DNA of 64,000 nucleotides from Gentiana macrophylla (GCA_026214975.1 CM047810.1:39690806-39754805), one strand, 5' to 3'; positions 33,265-46,260 are shown, counted from the first letter of the stretch. Program-made: numbers and translations. The notes: a model not told the origin generated them from the letters alone.

Positions 33265-34832
33265 TGTTGTCACGGAATTTATTAACACAAAACAAGTAAT
33301 AATCCGTTAACTCAAGATAAGGCTTCGTAAGGCTAAGTGGGTTAATGCCGGTTTTATCTTAATGGGAATCAAGCGATTGTGAATTGTAAGCTTTTATTCC
33401 TAACTAACCTATGTCAGCGATTACTAAACCAAACATTGGATAAAACTAAACAAAACTCAAAATGAAACTTAACTAAAACGTAACTCCATAAGATATGATC
33501 TAGCCAGAAGCGATATGTTTCGAACCACCTTAAACTAAACTAAATCTAAGGTGCAATAGAAAGAACTAACTAAGCTTAGGTAATTCAATTTCAAGGGATT
33601 TTAATCAATAATTTACTTAAGCTTAACAAAGCAATTGATCCAATCTATCCTATCAATATCTGGGCCAATTCGCATTATTTCGCGGATTACTAACTGCGCG
33701 TTGTGATTCACCTATTCAAAGGTAGGAATAACCTAATTTCTTAGGCAAGTTCGCTCATTAATCTCTATCTTTTATCTAAGATTAACGTCAAATCAAGGTG
33801 AAATCTCTCAATTTCTAACAACCTAGAAATCTAACCTAATAACTCTCGTTAATTGAGATCAAAATATCTATCCTCTATCGTGTGATCTAAAGTTCAACTT
33901 GATTTTCATCAATTAAAAACAATCAATAAAGCAAGCATCTTTCGATAGTAAATTTGCAATAACAACGAAGCATGATAAAGGAACAACTCGTGAATAGATA
34001 CTCACAAATAATCATCAATAAAAAGAAACTGAATTGTTGAACCCATTTGCTTCACAACGCTTGTTCAATTCGAATCAAATTCTCTTAGTTATCCTGCTCT
34101 TGAAGATCAATTATTAAGTAAAAGAACATAAAAAGTGTTTGGAACTACTAGAAAACTAAGAACAATGAAATTTACCGCCTTGTGGTTTGTGGTTGGTAAT
34201 ATATCGTAGAGCCGTGAGAAAAACGTGGCGTAGCATTTATAAGATTAAGATCGGTTTCGCAAGCATGTCGGCCGATGGACGCTCGTCTCGAAAGGGTGAA
34301 CGCCCGCCCGGGCCTGTGTAATCTTTCTTCGAAGTCGGGCTAGTTGGCGACGATGCCGTCACGCTCGCCTACTCTCGCCCAAACTTCTCGACCAATCTTC
34401 CTATTCTCGACGCCGCCTAAACCCAAGAAATTCGCCATCTACCGGCACACGCCGCTCAGCTTCGGGACGCCGCTCAGATCGAATTTAATCTTGATTTCTT
34501 GAACTTTATCTCTTTTTTCTTATCTCATTCTCTTCATTATCTCTTTATCTTCAATTACTCCTCCTCAACTTAATCAACTTTGAGCATCTTTTGAGCCTCA
34601 AAGCATGTATCTCCATAACACATAAAACATCACAAAATGTAATAACGCCAAATGATCATAAAATCATAATTAAAACATATAAATCAACCTATTTTTTCTG
34701 CGTTATCTCTTTTAAAATATCATTTGCTCAATATTTCCATTAAACACTTGTTTTCATACAAATTCATACAAATAATAGGGAAATTATCATAAAATATAAT
34801 GTTATAAATCGTGATAAAATCACCTCCTAACA
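33265..34832 (-). repeat. 3' LTR of the truncated Athila-like element
   Basis: On the minus strand it begins TGTTAGGAGGTGATTTTATC and ends CCGTGACAACA, parallel to 53561-55163 (1603 bp). It contains degraded GGACG-type motifs near 34270-34490. Confidence 0.85.
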
Positions 34833-34846
34833 ACTCCCCCACTTTT
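34833..34846 (-). other. Polypurine tract
   Basis: The minus strand reads AAAGTGGGGGAGT immediately before the LTR start. Confidence 0.8.
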
Positions 34847-36335
34847 TGCTTTTGCTCGTCCCGAGGCAAAAACAAAACAAAGTAAAGGCTTGAGAAAAAG
34901 ATCGTGACATCTAAACATATATAACACATATCCAATAAATCGGAAGTTCACTACTAATGTGCATAGCCACGTAAAACTTCCACTAAATCCAAACTCGAAA
35001 CTCAAACTCAAAATCCAAAACTAGCTAATACCCTCAGCGTGGTCAAGCAATATACGACACTCATAAGTGTACCCTACAAACGTGATATATCCCGAAAAAA
35101 GATGATCGAATATATCTGTGGCCTTTCTCAAATACTGTGGAGGATAACTCCTACAACATATATCGTCATGGCTTACTACTTTGGGATAAGATAGACGATA
35201 ACTTAGTCTTATATTCATTCATACTAATCTTTTTTAGTTGATTTAACTTTTCTTCACTTTGCAAACCACACATCGAACGAGCTCTTGCCTCGTCATAGCA
35301 GAATAAGATATCGAGATATACCCTACCTTACTCAATCTTAGTAAGGCAGTTTTCAATTCGTCGTGAGCTTTAGTCATCATAGCTGGTATAGGACATTTCG
35401 AGATAATGCCCTATCGCCATCGGAATAAATCGACTAGCTTCGACAATACACACATTTATTCATATTTTTCAACTTTTCATTTGACATTAAGTTACGTGTT
35501 ACTTATCAGCATTCAAACCTTAGATATTCACAGTATAACATACTCGGAACTAAATACAAACTATCATGAAGTCTCAAGATATACATGTAGCACTGGCAAG
35601 TACATGACTTATAAGAAAATCAAAAATCACTGGCGTCAAAAGCAAGTATAACTTTTATAAATTAGCTCATAGCTTTTATTATGGCTCGTGAAAAATAGAT
35701 CGGGTGAAACAACTAACTTATCAAACATATGATATATGAAGCTTAAATGACTATAAAAATAACGAACATTGAATTGAATGCTCTACTCGGGAACAAAACA
35801 AAAACAACAATGTCAGAAAAAATCAAATTTTAGCTCATTTTGCATAGAAACATATTGATATAAGCAAATGTGTGAATACATATCGAACATTCCTCCCCGC
35901 ACTTAAACGACAACATGTCCTCACATTGTGCAAGAATTAAAAGAAAAGATAAAAGACTTAGTTTGATTTCAACGCCGGTCGTGGCCGTGGAGCCACATAA
36001 GATGACACTTAACTCGCGAACCTAACAATGAAGCTCAACAAAACCGCTAAAAACATACCGCACAGACTTGGACAAACAAAGAACCATCTTCGGGAAAACG
36101 GGAGTTATACCAAAATGAAAGATATAGCAAAGTCAAGGAGTGATAAGAGATAAAAGTAATCCAATACAACCAAAGTATAAACAAAGGCTTAAATGAAAGT
36201 AATGGTGTTGCCTGATGGCTTACTGTTGATCCATCGAAAATAAATAGCAGCAACATCAAAAATTACAATGAACCATATAAGTAAAAAAGTAGCAGAATAT
36301 ACAATCACCGTAGCTAGCTAAACTTACAAACAACA
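34847..36335 (-). other. 3' UTR of the truncated gypsy element
   Basis: AT-rich, no ORF of note. Near 36340 the minus strand carries a TGGGAGGCAACCCC-like phrase, also present at 62482 in the related element. Confidence 0.6.
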
Positions 36336-36339
36336 AAGG

Positions 36340-36790
36340 GGTTGCCTCCCACCAATGCTTCCGTTTAACGTCGGCTCGACGAACAAACTTAACTAACGCC
36401 CAGTTCTGCGTATAAATCTCGTCCCAATCCACCAATCGGATGAGACGACTGGGGCATATCAATAGCTAGGAAGGAAATCATAGCTCGCCTTTGTACTACT
36501 TCTGGCCATCTCCAGCCACTTAAACTCTAAAATGTGTCTTAGTATTAAAGGCGCTAGATTGTCTAAAGATAAGGGTCATTTAGGACCGTATATGGACGCC
36601 TTTATAGCTTCCCTGGAGCTCTCAGTGAGTGATCACTACCTCCTAAACAATGGGGGACAATGAGAACATAGGTGTGATGGTCTTCAGACGGATACTAAGC
36701 TCAAAATCTACGCGGCAAGACTATAGTGCCTCCTGGTCCATCACCATATGTGAATTGATGGGATCCGACTAATGATGATTGAACTCCTCC
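36340..36790 (-). pseudogene. Relic of the conserved small ORF of the Athila-like family
   Basis: Translating the minus strand in shifting frames gives phrases matching the 133-aa ORF at 62031: DGPGGTIVL, TYVLIVPHCLGG, RPYTVLNDP and RLIRLVDWDEIY (compare DGPGGNIVL, TYVLIVPRCSGG, RPYTILNDP and RLIRVIDWSAIY). Several stops are present. Its position between integrase and the 3' UTR matches the other copy. Function unknown. Confidence 0.75.
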
Positions 36791-36999
36791 GGAAGAACTC
36801 CGTAATCCATATCTAAAAAGAAAACTAACCGTGATGTGATATAAAATGTAAAACTTAGTCAACTAAAACTTAATTAAACTAAAACTTAAATAAATATAAC
36901 ACCAATGTACTTTAAACAAAATTAATCTAATATAATAAAAAGATATCTAGATGCCTACTTGCCAAGAATGCTTTTGGTTAATGCCGCTAGCTCGACACT

Positions 37000-39188
37000 G
37001 CTGGGAGTTCAGCTCGATCGTGCCATTTGACTCTTTCTCGTCACCTACTACCTCGTGTAAGCTTCGACATCAAGAGCGTACGTCGTTAAACACGACTCCA
37101 ACACACGGGGTTAAATCTCATAGCTTTCCTATTAATGCTTTAAACTTCCCATGGTTGACTTCTTCGCCTTCCTCAAGCTTCGATGACATTCTCGTTGCCG
37201 ACGCTCTTCCAATATTCTTTCCATATCCCAACTCACAAACGCTAGAACTTCTTCGACACTGATCGCCAACGCTATCCTTCGTGAGAAAGACCGGTGAAAC
37301 TCTGCCTAATTCTTCTGATCGCGTAGCACCATCTGGGCGGATTATCGGTAGGAAATCAACAGCCGAGGTTTGTCTTTAAAGCTCACCAATGGGGCGTTGT
37401 GCATCGTCTGCTTACTCTAAACGGTTGGGTCACCATACCTTAGCAGTTTAGAACGCTCCAGGAATAACTTTGAGAATTTCAGTGGACCGATCTCAACGTG
37501 TCCTCAACTTCCCGCAAACAAATGTAACCTAGAATTGTAAAGAACTTGTCCCACTTGAAATTCTTTCTAATCTTAGTATCGTGATTAGCTTCATCTTATC
37601 TCACTAATCTCCTGGCACTTTCGTAGTTCGAGTCCTAATTGCTCAGCTCATGTAACCCGCCACTAGTCGATGTTTCTCCACAAGATCGGGAATCAAAGTC
37701 GTAAACTTTGTAGCCCAATAAGCTCTATGCTCTAACTCGACAGTGTGATGACATGGTTTCCCGTAGACCATTTGATATGGAGATGTCCCCATAGGGGGTT
37801 TTATAGGCGCCTGTAAGCCCAAAGTACATCATCCACTCCCTGCAACCTTAAATTCTATGACCTAAGCCGCTGCTCTTCTAGGATTTTCTTGATGCTTGGT
37901 TGCTCCTTCTTCAACTCCAATTACACTAGTCAATATGGTGTGCCGCTTATGACGTAACACCATACTTTTCTAAGTACTTTCTGAAGGCGTATCCCTTCAT
38001 CACCGATCAAGCACATCGGACATCCAAACCTCAATGAAGATGTTCTTCTTAGAAAATTTCATTACCGCCTTACGACTATCGAGAGAGCGGCAGCCTCTAC
38101 CCACTTTCTCGTCATTTAATCACGCATCACATGGACGATATCAGCAAGATGATGGGAATGGTCCCATAAAATCGAGCACCCTACATCAAATGACTTCGTA
38201 TGATTCTAGGATCGGTTTCTGAAAGGTGGCGTCAAAATGCCTTGTCGTGAGTACCTGGTTCTTGGCAACCACATCACAAGCTTTCATAAAGCTTCTCAGA
38301 TCTTTAAAGATCTAGAGCTCCTAACAAGTAATTGACGAAACTTGTCCATAGCAAAACTACGCCAAAAGCTCCTTTCGCTAGCGGGTATAGCTTAACCGGA
38401 GTAGGGGTTCAAACGTGGTGGATCGCGAATCAGATAGCCTTCGAACTTCCTGATCTTTTGTCCTCGCATTACAAGCTCAAAACGGTAGGTTCCAATCAAA
38501 GTATATAAGAATTCGGAAAGCGTATATTAAACGATCCTGAGCTCTCAAACTCTTGCTTGCAGCCTCATCAAAATTAAACTCAACGCTTTCCTTTAGTAAA
38601 GTGGACAGGGGCTTGGCTTATCTTGAGAAGTCTTCCTAATGAACCTTCTCAGAAACCTACATGCTCCAAGAAAGCCTCTAACTTCACGCATATTCTGGGA
38701 TAGCCTAATCTTCTCGATAGTCAGCCACTTCGCTAACTTCTATACCTTGGCGGAGATTTTGTGCCAAGAACTATTCCCCATCTACCATGAAATGGCATTT
38801 TTCCAATTAAGTACTAAGTTTTTTCCACACATCCGATAACACTCTTGATCAAGATTGTCGAGGCAATCATCAAGGATCGACCAAAACCGAAAAATCAGCT
38901 CCATAAAGATCTCCATACACTTTTCCACAATTGTCAAAGCATACAGCATACATCTTGAAATGTGGCTTGCATTGTGTAGGACTAAAAACGGCATTCCGCC
39001 ATAAGCAAATGCACCACAAGTAAGGTGTTAGTCTTTCTTGGTCACCGGATCTACGGGTATTTCAAGTATCCTGAATATCCATCTAGGAAGCAAAGAGAAT
39101 GCGTGTCCCGCCAGACGCCGAGCATTTGATCAATGAAACAGGGAAAGTGATCTTTCGTGGTTACCTATTGAGCTTTCATAATCGATGC
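37000..39188 (-). pseudogene. pol: Gypsy pol relic (RT, RNase H, integrase)
   Basis: Degraded minus-strand copy of 59085-61860. DNA similarity to the better copy is plain at several points: the segment around 37140 mirrors that encoding KKKSTMGSLNVFGR; 37745-37800 mirrors the integrase end ([15 protein letters not shown]); and 38790-38990 mirrors the FMDDFSVFG region of RT. No open frame longer than about 100 codons remains. Recognition therefore rests on comparison with the element at 53561. Confidence 0.8.
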
Positions 39189-39521
39189 ATCAGGAACTAA
39201 AGGCCAAGGACAATCTTACTATTGTATTGGTGAAAGACAATAGTGATTTCTTCCAATCATCACAGGAGAAGAGTGGATTAAGGGATTACACCACCCTGAA
39301 CCACTATAAACCTTTGTTCATTTACTTTCAGCACTTTACTTTACACCATTTACTTACTGCATCGTACTCATAATTTGTGTGTGCATAATCTACTTTGAAA
39401 CAGTTTTTAAGAAGGGGCTTATCCACTGCCCAAAAGCTTTTAAAACAAGATAAGTTTTGAAACTCCAGTATAGTCATTCATCCCCCATCTGACTATACTT
39501 ATACCCTTCTCTGGAGCAACA
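39189..39521 (+). repeat. Copia LTR, 3' portion
   Basis: Starts after the gypsy break point and ends CTGGAGCAACA next to the primer site. It is probably the remainder of the LTR begun at 32216. Confidence 0.65.
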
Positions 39522-39523
39522 AT

Positions 39524-39536
39524 TGGTATCGGAGCA
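39524..39536 (+). other. Primer binding site (tRNA-iMet-like)
   Basis: TGGTATCGGAGCA differs by one base in the first twelve from the initiator-Met primer match at 11320. Confidence 0.85.
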
Positions 39537-39653
39537 GTGTTCCTAGTATCAGAACCTGTTCAGATCTAATTTCTGGTAACAAGGAGATCACATATTTTCA
39601 AAGTAGTTTTTAAATTTGTGCATTCTATATTTATATACCTTTTGTCTGTGACT

Positions 39654-40247
39654 ATGGACTCCTCAAATTTCATGTCTAAAGTGCTTGTATTCAATGTTAA
39701 TAATTTTGATTAATGTAAAATAATGATGTTGTCTCATCTTGCAGCAACCCATGAGGAAACGCTTGATGTTATCAACGATGGACCAATTCAAATAGAAAGA
39801 CTCAAAAAGGATTGGACCAAGGATGACAGAAAGAGAGCAACCTTGATTATGTTGCCAAATATATCATCTTGAAAACTCTGGATAGCAATATGTTTATGAG
39901 AATCAAAGATTTCAAAACAGAAAAAGAGATGTGGGATAAACTGGCACTCATCAATGAAGGATCAGAAGCAATAAAAGAAAACAAATTGTCTGTTGCCAAA
40001 CAGAAATTTGAGGATTTCAAGATGAAGAATGGTGAATCCATTGATCAGATGGATAACAGATTCTCAAGCATTATCAGTGAACTGCAACAACTTGGCCACA
40101 AATACCCCCAGAAAGAAGTTTGCTTGAAGATCTTGAGAAGTCTACCAGAAAGATGGAAAATCATCACATCAGTACTCAAGGGAACAATAGATCTTGGAAA
40201 AACTGACACATTGACATTGATGTCTCAATTAAAAGCTCATGAAGGAA
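39654..40247 (+). pseudogene. gag: Copia gag fragment
   Basis: Starts MDSSNFMSKVLVFNVNNFD at ATG 39654, then a stop where a conserved Tyr-Trp would be. A mostly open UBN2 Gag domain follows: FKTEKEMWDKLALINEGSEA, then NGESIDQMDNRFSSII, LRSLPERWKIITSVLKGTID and LMSQLKAHE. The reading is lost at about 40247, where an unclassified repeat begins; there is no zinc knuckle or pol. The gag is otherwise well preserved. Confidence 0.87.
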
Positions 40248-41162
40248 GTTCCACCTGTGGTGTATGACACTGCAGTTGAACGTGGGAAATACTTGTGTGG
40301 TGTCTCCATACGTGTGGAGATACCGTGTAGTTTAATATGTACCATATATTTTTATTTTGTATTTAAAATGTGTGATTCTAATCGTTTCATCAGTCATTTC
40401 ACCTTAAAATACAGTCTCCACACAAGTATTTCTCATTGAGAATTGGATATGTATGTGGATGACACATCCGCTCGGTGCGAATAAGTAAAACACATTGTTA
40501 ATGGCATCACCGTCGATTTATTCGGACACTACATTTCATGCAAATTTCGACTTTACAAAAGTCGAAATCTGTTTTCAACTCTTCTAGAGTCAAAGTATGT
40601 GTATAAAAATTCAACTCTGAATGGGTTGAAAACGAATTTCAACCTCAGTAAAATCAAAATTTACACAAAGTGTGGTGTCCAAGTAAAATAGTTGTGGTGT
40701 CGTTACTTTTTTTTTCGAAGGGAATTGTGGTGTCGTTACTAATGTCTGTAAATAATACATGTGTGTGTATTAATGTAAGTGATAAATTCGAGGATATGGC
40801 CTGTGGTATTGCAAGGGCCAACTTTGGTGAGAAAATATAAGATTAGGTCACTGTAGCATTGGATATTTCATTTCAGGGCAGTCAGATCTAACATTTTTTT
40901 AAGTTCCACGTCAAAATGTGGACTCCTTCATCAAACTTTATACTATCTCGTCCAAATGTGATATAAATCCCGTCCAAAATAAAATGCAGGCTAAAAAGGA
41001 CGGACCGTCTAAATTAAGACGGATTCCGTCAAAATTTAGACGAATCCGTCCAAATTCTGACGAAAACAATAGATTTGGACGGGTTCTATTGATTTCTCCT
41101 CCTCGCAAAATTTATCCAAGTATTTGCCCCTTTGAGATTTTATAGAAATTGTACATGTTATC
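40248..41162. other. Unclassified repeats, no gene
   Basis: Contains the small inverted-repeat element below and a segment (CATCCGCTCGGTG, then GAATAAGTAAA, about 40468-40490) also seen at 26370 and 26990. An 18-bp direct repeat TTGTGGTGTCGTTACT (about 40692 and 40726) and a patch rich in GTCCG/GACGG words (40950-41090) are also present. No ORF with a recognisable domain. Confidence 0.45.
40286..40432. mobile_element. MITE-like inverted-repeat element
   Basis: Perfect 15-bp terminal inverted repeats, GAAATACTTGTGTGG at 40286-40300 and its complement at 40418-40432, enclose 117 bp of AT-rich sequence. An inner hairpin TCTCCA...TGGAGA adjoins the left repeat. No target duplication could be assigned. 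Confidence 0.6.
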
Positions 41163-42229
41163 TGTTGGAACTTTAATGGTTTTTAGCTCAAACCGGGTCT
41201 AAGTGTAAGTGGCGAACAATCCACTTTAGGCTCAATTTTGAATGACTTATGGAATGAATTTCCAGGAGCTAAAACTATTATTGGAAACTACTAAGATAGT
41301 AGTTGATGTTAGGCTTTTGAATCACTCGATTCCGATATCGAGTGAATGCGAAATTAATGCCTAAAGGTAGAGTAATTTATGTGGGTGTTGTAATGAAAGT
41401 GTGTTCCATTTGTCCCACATAGGTAATGAAACTAAAGTTGCTCACTATAAAAGTGGGAGAGTTTCATAGAAGGGCAAGCCCCAATGGGCAAGATAATTTT
41501 GTGAAGGAGGGAGGACTTAGTTGCTTGTTGGTTCACGCGCGTGCCGACGCCGTCCGGCTCGGCTTGGCTTGGTTCGGGCTTTGGGCTTGGCTTGGCCCAA
41601 TATTAATTTTTGGATCAGCTCAGCATTAATATTCTAAATAAATGCAATAGGAAAACTTGCACCTATTCGGAACACTGAAGGCATCAGTTCGGCTCAGTTC
41701 ATGAAACTGCTCCACTGCCTTTTTGTAACAGATGCAACTCTCTGTTCCTGTGAATTCTGAACATATGTTTCTGTTCATTGCCTTCTACACTCTGCCTATA
41801 TAAAGACAATATCCTGAATGAAAAATATACAACATTTTCATACCATTACTCTGCATAAATAAACACAAACACTTGCATTGTCAGAGATAATCAAAGGCCC
41901 TATCAGTTCGTTGCTTTCCTCATTCAAGTGCAAGAACTCGGAATGGAAGACTGTTGTATCTTGGTAGACGTATTGCTATAAACCGTGTGCACCATAGGCG
42001 GGGCAATTAGGTCTTAAAGACAGAGTTCTAAACTTGCCTCAGTCACAATAAGTTTTCGCGTTTACATTTTACTTTCTGCATTTTAGTTTCTATGTGTTTC
42101 ATACTATGAATATATGAACATAGATTCTTCATGTTATGTGTTCATCTTTTAGATTTATGTTTCTACAAATTTCATGTTGTTCTTCTATAAAAATTACAAA
42201 CATGTACACTACTTTCTATTTATCTAACA
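41163..42229 (+). repeat. Copia LTR (probable 5' LTR of the nested copia)
   Basis: Starts TGTTGGAACTTTAATGG, ends TTTATCTAACA, with a TATA box TATATAAA at 41797-41804. No initiator-Met primer site follows and no clear 5-bp duplication flanks it. It could be a solo LTR, but the copia gag about 2.1 kb downstream (0.4 kb once the inserted LTR is removed) suggests it is the 5' LTR of that element. Confidence 0.7.
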
Positions 42230-42259
42230 ATCTTAAGACATAATTGTGCATCCGTTAAT

Positions 42260-43929
42260 TGATAGCAAAATACTTAACCGCTAACTTTCACCGACAGAGT
42301 ATCGGGTCAACGGGAGTATAGTGGTCACAAGGTCGAATCCACAGGGGGTAATGTCTAACTACCAAAGCTAACGTAGAACTTAGTTCAGGTCAAAATAACG
42401 GTGGAAGGTATTATACTAATGCAGAAAGAAAGATTATACTAACGAGTTTACTTTTAGGTATTAAAAGGTATAGACGAAATATGCTCCCACGAGCTACTTT
42501 TACCCCTAAGTAAGGACTTGACAGGGAACGTGTCTTAACCGACCTACCTATCCAATGTAGTTTAACGACATCAACGGATGCCAACTCCTAATTCTAGTGA
42601 TTAGACTGAACAACTCGATCTAACCACCCTATGCGAAGCTAACCGACTCTCCCTTTAGAAAGCGATTATCCTAACATGATTAAGTTCTGAGAGTCGCTAG
42701 AATAACGATGACAAACCTCAGATTGAAACGGACCTAACAACAAGTAGGCGAATAAACGTAATTCGATCCTAAAATCGCTTATCCCACATCTCACCGCAAA
42801 ATGCATCTATAAGTTCGATGTGTGACGATGAATTAGGTGATTAATCTAATTCAAAGATGTTAAAATAAGTTTTAGGGCGTGGATTAATCGTTTAAACATT
42901 CAATTACGCACTTCACAAAATCCTATCTTATCCCCTTGGGGGTTTATTCCACTTTCACATAATTCATTCACATAGAATTAACTACTCATGGTAATAATAA
43001 AAGTGCATAAATTTATGAAGAAATTAATAATAAACATGATAAAAAGATTGAATAAATTTTACCAAAAGAAATCGTAGCAATCCATCACTCGAATCGTCAC
43101 TTCGTTGTGATGAAATCGCGTAGTAAAATAAATAAAACTGCTGTTGTTCTTGTAGAAATTGAAAGGGGAAAATAGTAGATCTAAACCTAAAAAGATAAAA
43201 ACTGCTGTCCAGAGAAAAAATAAAATTGTGAGGTAAAAAAACTGTATTGAAATTTGACCTAAATGACTTTTATATATAACCAATTGCCGAACCCGTCTTC
43301 TGCTTCCGAAATTGTTCCCAAAAATAAAATAAATTTGCGTCCCCATTACCCGTCTTCACATGGGTGTGGTCCCCTCTAATATTATGCTTCTCGCCTTTTT
43401 CCTTCAATTCCAATTGATGAATGTTGCTGCATTAAATGTCCAGACAATAGGGAGTGGCCAACTGTTTACTTTTCCATCTCCATTTGACTTCTTTCTTTTA
43501 TTTTATTTTGGCCAAAACGGACGACATACTGGGGCTTCACTCCCCATTGAACATCAAAATTGGGATCCATAAAAACTGAATAATAATTTATTTATTTTTC
43601 TCTCGATCACTAAACTTGAATCTCGCGTCATTCAATCATACGAACTCTGTTTTGGACGATTTTCGTATTGTTGTGACCCTTGTCACGCCATCTATCACGT
43701 CGTGCCTACAACAAACAAAAACAGGAAAACCAAGCATGACAAATGCCAGTAAAACGCACACGATTCATCAAAAATATAGAGATTTTGGACGTAAACATCA
43801 TATCTTCTCGTGATTCAACCCGTGGTGAAATGTGCCTATAAAAGCCACTTAACTACCCCAAAAGTACATCGAATAAGCTACAATTTAGAGGTAAAATGCA
43901 CACGAAATTATAACAAAATTGACTCATCA
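42260..43929 (-). mobile_element. Solo LTR (Athila-like)
   Basis: 1670 bp, TG...CA, flanked by a perfect TTAAT duplication (42255-42259 and 43930-43934). On the minus strand it begins TGATGAGTCAATTTTG, similar to the solo LTR in the LRAT gene (TGATGGGAGTCAAC), with a TATATATA box at 43271-43278. It sits in the untranslated leader of the copia element. Confidence 0.85.
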
Positions 43930-44460
43930 TTAATCTGTGTATTTGGTTTGTAAAAATTGTTGTAGTTTGAATCTTACTACTTGTTTTAAAAATCTGCAAC
44001 CTTTGTAGAAACAAATCATGCATACTTTCTTTAAAATAGTAGAAACAAAGTCTGCAACTTGTTGTGATAAGAAAATTAATTTTTACAAATTTACCGGAAA
44101 CTGTCACGACTTTCTACCTTGTTTTGTATTGAAAAATACTTTGTAATTACTACCCCGTTTTTGAAAACTTAAAGAGTCAAAGTTGTTCGTTACATCTTGT
44201 AGTTTGTGAAACCATTTATATTTTACTTGAGTATTTGATCCGTGAATTTTTAAAATTGACATACATACCATTGTTGAAAAGTGTGCATTACAAACTTTGT
44301 TTTGCAACTTTTAATTGTTGATCTTCTGTCATTGAATAGAAATAGAAGGAACGTTTGAAGGCACAAGTGCTTTAACTCTGAATGTGGTGCATCCTGTTGT
44401 TGCACCGGTGCAATGCACAAGTTCTTCACACCATGAAAAGCCCGAGAAATTCAACGGACA
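43930..44460 (+). pseudogene. gag: Copia leader and gag start (piece 1)
   Basis: An AT-rich leader leads to a reading frame that starts at 44342 with ATA where ATG is expected, followed by EGTFEGTSALTLNVVHPVVA and HHEKPEKFNG. It is cut at 44460 by the Athila-like element. The downstream piece (52802 on) continues exactly in frame as QNFKRWHQKMLFYLT once the insertion and one GGACA copy are removed. This Gag family is a common plant copia type. Confidence 0.85.
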
Positions 44461-46238
44461 TGATAACGGTCATTTTGTGCCCGCTATTCTATGATCTTTA
44501 TCCCCGATTCTAGTTTAAAAGAGCTATAATAGAGTAATAATAAGTCGTAATACGCTTAATTTGCATATGCCGAGAGCTACGATTCGTTATTATGTATTTA
44601 GAGGTTTTATTACATTATTTGATGTTACAGACTGTATTCTATGCTATATTTGTAGTAACTCATTTGGGAGCGCAAGGATGGACTTCGGAGAAGCTATAAT
44701 GGATTGCAGACAAGTTCAGGAAGCCCAAGGCATAAAAGGAGGAAAGCCCAAGACGGAACAAAAAGGAAGCCCAAATAGATACAAGGCTCGGTCGACCGAG
44801 CCTATGCATTCGGTCGACCGAGCGGGCCTGAAGTCCAGCAGAAGTCCGGCACATTGTTTGAGGCGGTTAGGGTTTAGTGTTTTCCACATTTAAGTCGGTC
44901 TTCTTAAGTCGGTTGTAGCTCTATATAAACACAAGTCCTTTGTATTTTTAAACACACACCAATACCAATTCATTCATATATACATACAAGCAAATAAGGA
45001 TTCTTTAGGCGTGTGGAAGAGCTGGGGGTGCAATAATGTAAGCCCTAGTTTCTCTTCTTGTTTTCTTTTAGTAATTAATTTCCCAATTATGCTCTAATTG
45101 TTTGAGTAGTTATTCATAGCTAGATGATGTAGATCTAGGCTATGACGTTAGGGAGGTGTTGATGCCTTGTCTATGAGGATCTCATACCCTACGTCCTCTT
45201 CCTAACATCTATGGATGAATCTACGTGTTTGATTACGTGTATTTAGATTAGTTTATATGATTGCCTGACGAATCACTATTTAATCCGATTTGTATGAGAA
45301 ACGCTGAGAAATATATTCAGGGGTGTAATATGGGGAGTGGAGCACTCGGGTGACTGAGTGGTGTCACTCGGTCGACCGAGCCTATGCATTCGGTCGACCG
45401 AGAGCCTCTTACCCTGTTTCATCCGTTGATCAGTCACGTCTTTATGATTAGATTAGCTTAATTGAATCTGTTATCTCAGTATGTATGGCTATGGCTACGT
45501 TACTCGCTTAATTTAATTAAAACGTGTAAGAAGGAAATACCAATATAAAACTCTTAGGTGGGCTTATGAATTGATCTTCACGGACGTTCAGCGTTATCTA
45601 GGTAGGTTTATATTAGGGAATTGCGTGCACCTTGTTTATACGTAGATCGTAAACTAGCATGAGATCATAACTTGGTACTTGTTAGTTGGACGAGAGTTTG
45701 AGTGATCGTTTAGGAAATCGCCTAACCATAGGAATGTTGCCTGAGGCGAGGTATCACGGTTAATATCGGCATCCTTAGCGTCGTAAGCGCGTGTGAGTTA
45801 TATGAGATGGAGGCACTTAAAAGCGCGAAGTCACGTAACAATATCACGGTGATCTAGTGACCCACCGTGCTACGTCAAGTTTTAGAGGATGACTCCGTAG
45901 CCAATATAAATGTGAGATATGAACGGATTAATAGTTGATAAGTCCGGTTGTTATATAAATTGTTTAGATCCAAATGACTACGGTTATAATTGGGCAATTA
46001 ATTACGTTATTTGATTATATGTTTGAGTGTGTCTTTCTTTTCTCGTATCCTAAGTTGGTCATATACCGTCTTTGTCAAGCGAAATAAATAGGTTGACTAT
46101 TTAAGTTAGGATCCACAAATTGATTCTCTGTGGGATCGAATTTCGACTCTATTTAGCTATACTTTGCGATTGAACCTAGTTCACTTGCTGCAGTGGTTAT
46201 TTAGGCATCGAGTTAATAATTTAACTTGACTTCAATCA
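44461..46238 (+). repeat. 5' LTR of the non-autonomous Athila-like element
   Basis: 1778 bp, TGATAACGGTC to CTTCAATCA. TATA box TATATAAA at 44922-44929. Contains palindromes GGCTCGGTCGACCGAGCC (44785-44802) and TCGGTCGACCGA (44810-44821), and the same pair again at about 45366-45402. Confidence 0.95.
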
Positions 46239-46244
46239 AGTTTT

Positions 46245-46260
46245 TGGCGCCGTTGCCGGG
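46245..46260 (+). other. Primer binding site (tRNA-Asp)
   Basis: TGGCGCCGTTGCCGGG is complementary to the 3' end of plant aspartate tRNA, the usual primer of Athila-type elements. Confidence 0.9.

Larger units (their letters stand above)
33265..39188 (-). mobile_element. Truncated Athila-like Ty3/gypsy element
   Basis: A minus-strand relative of the element at 53561. In plus coordinates it comprises LTR (33265-34832), polypurine tract, a 3' UTR of about 1.5 kb, a relic of the small conserved ORF (36340-36790), integrase (about 37050-38200), and RNase H to RT (to 39188). It stops in the RT core at the point matching about 59085 of the other copy. Everything 5' of that (gag, protease, 5' LTR) is missing. 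All coding sequence is riddled with stops and indels. Confidence 0.85.

Noticed and set aside
41158..42234. Target duplication around the 41163-42229 LTR
   Set aside because: Left flank TTATC and right flank ATCTT do not match, so solo-LTR status is not claimed.
46245..46260. tRNA-Asp gene
   Set aside because: Only the primer-site complement of the tRNA 3' end is present; no cloverleaf.
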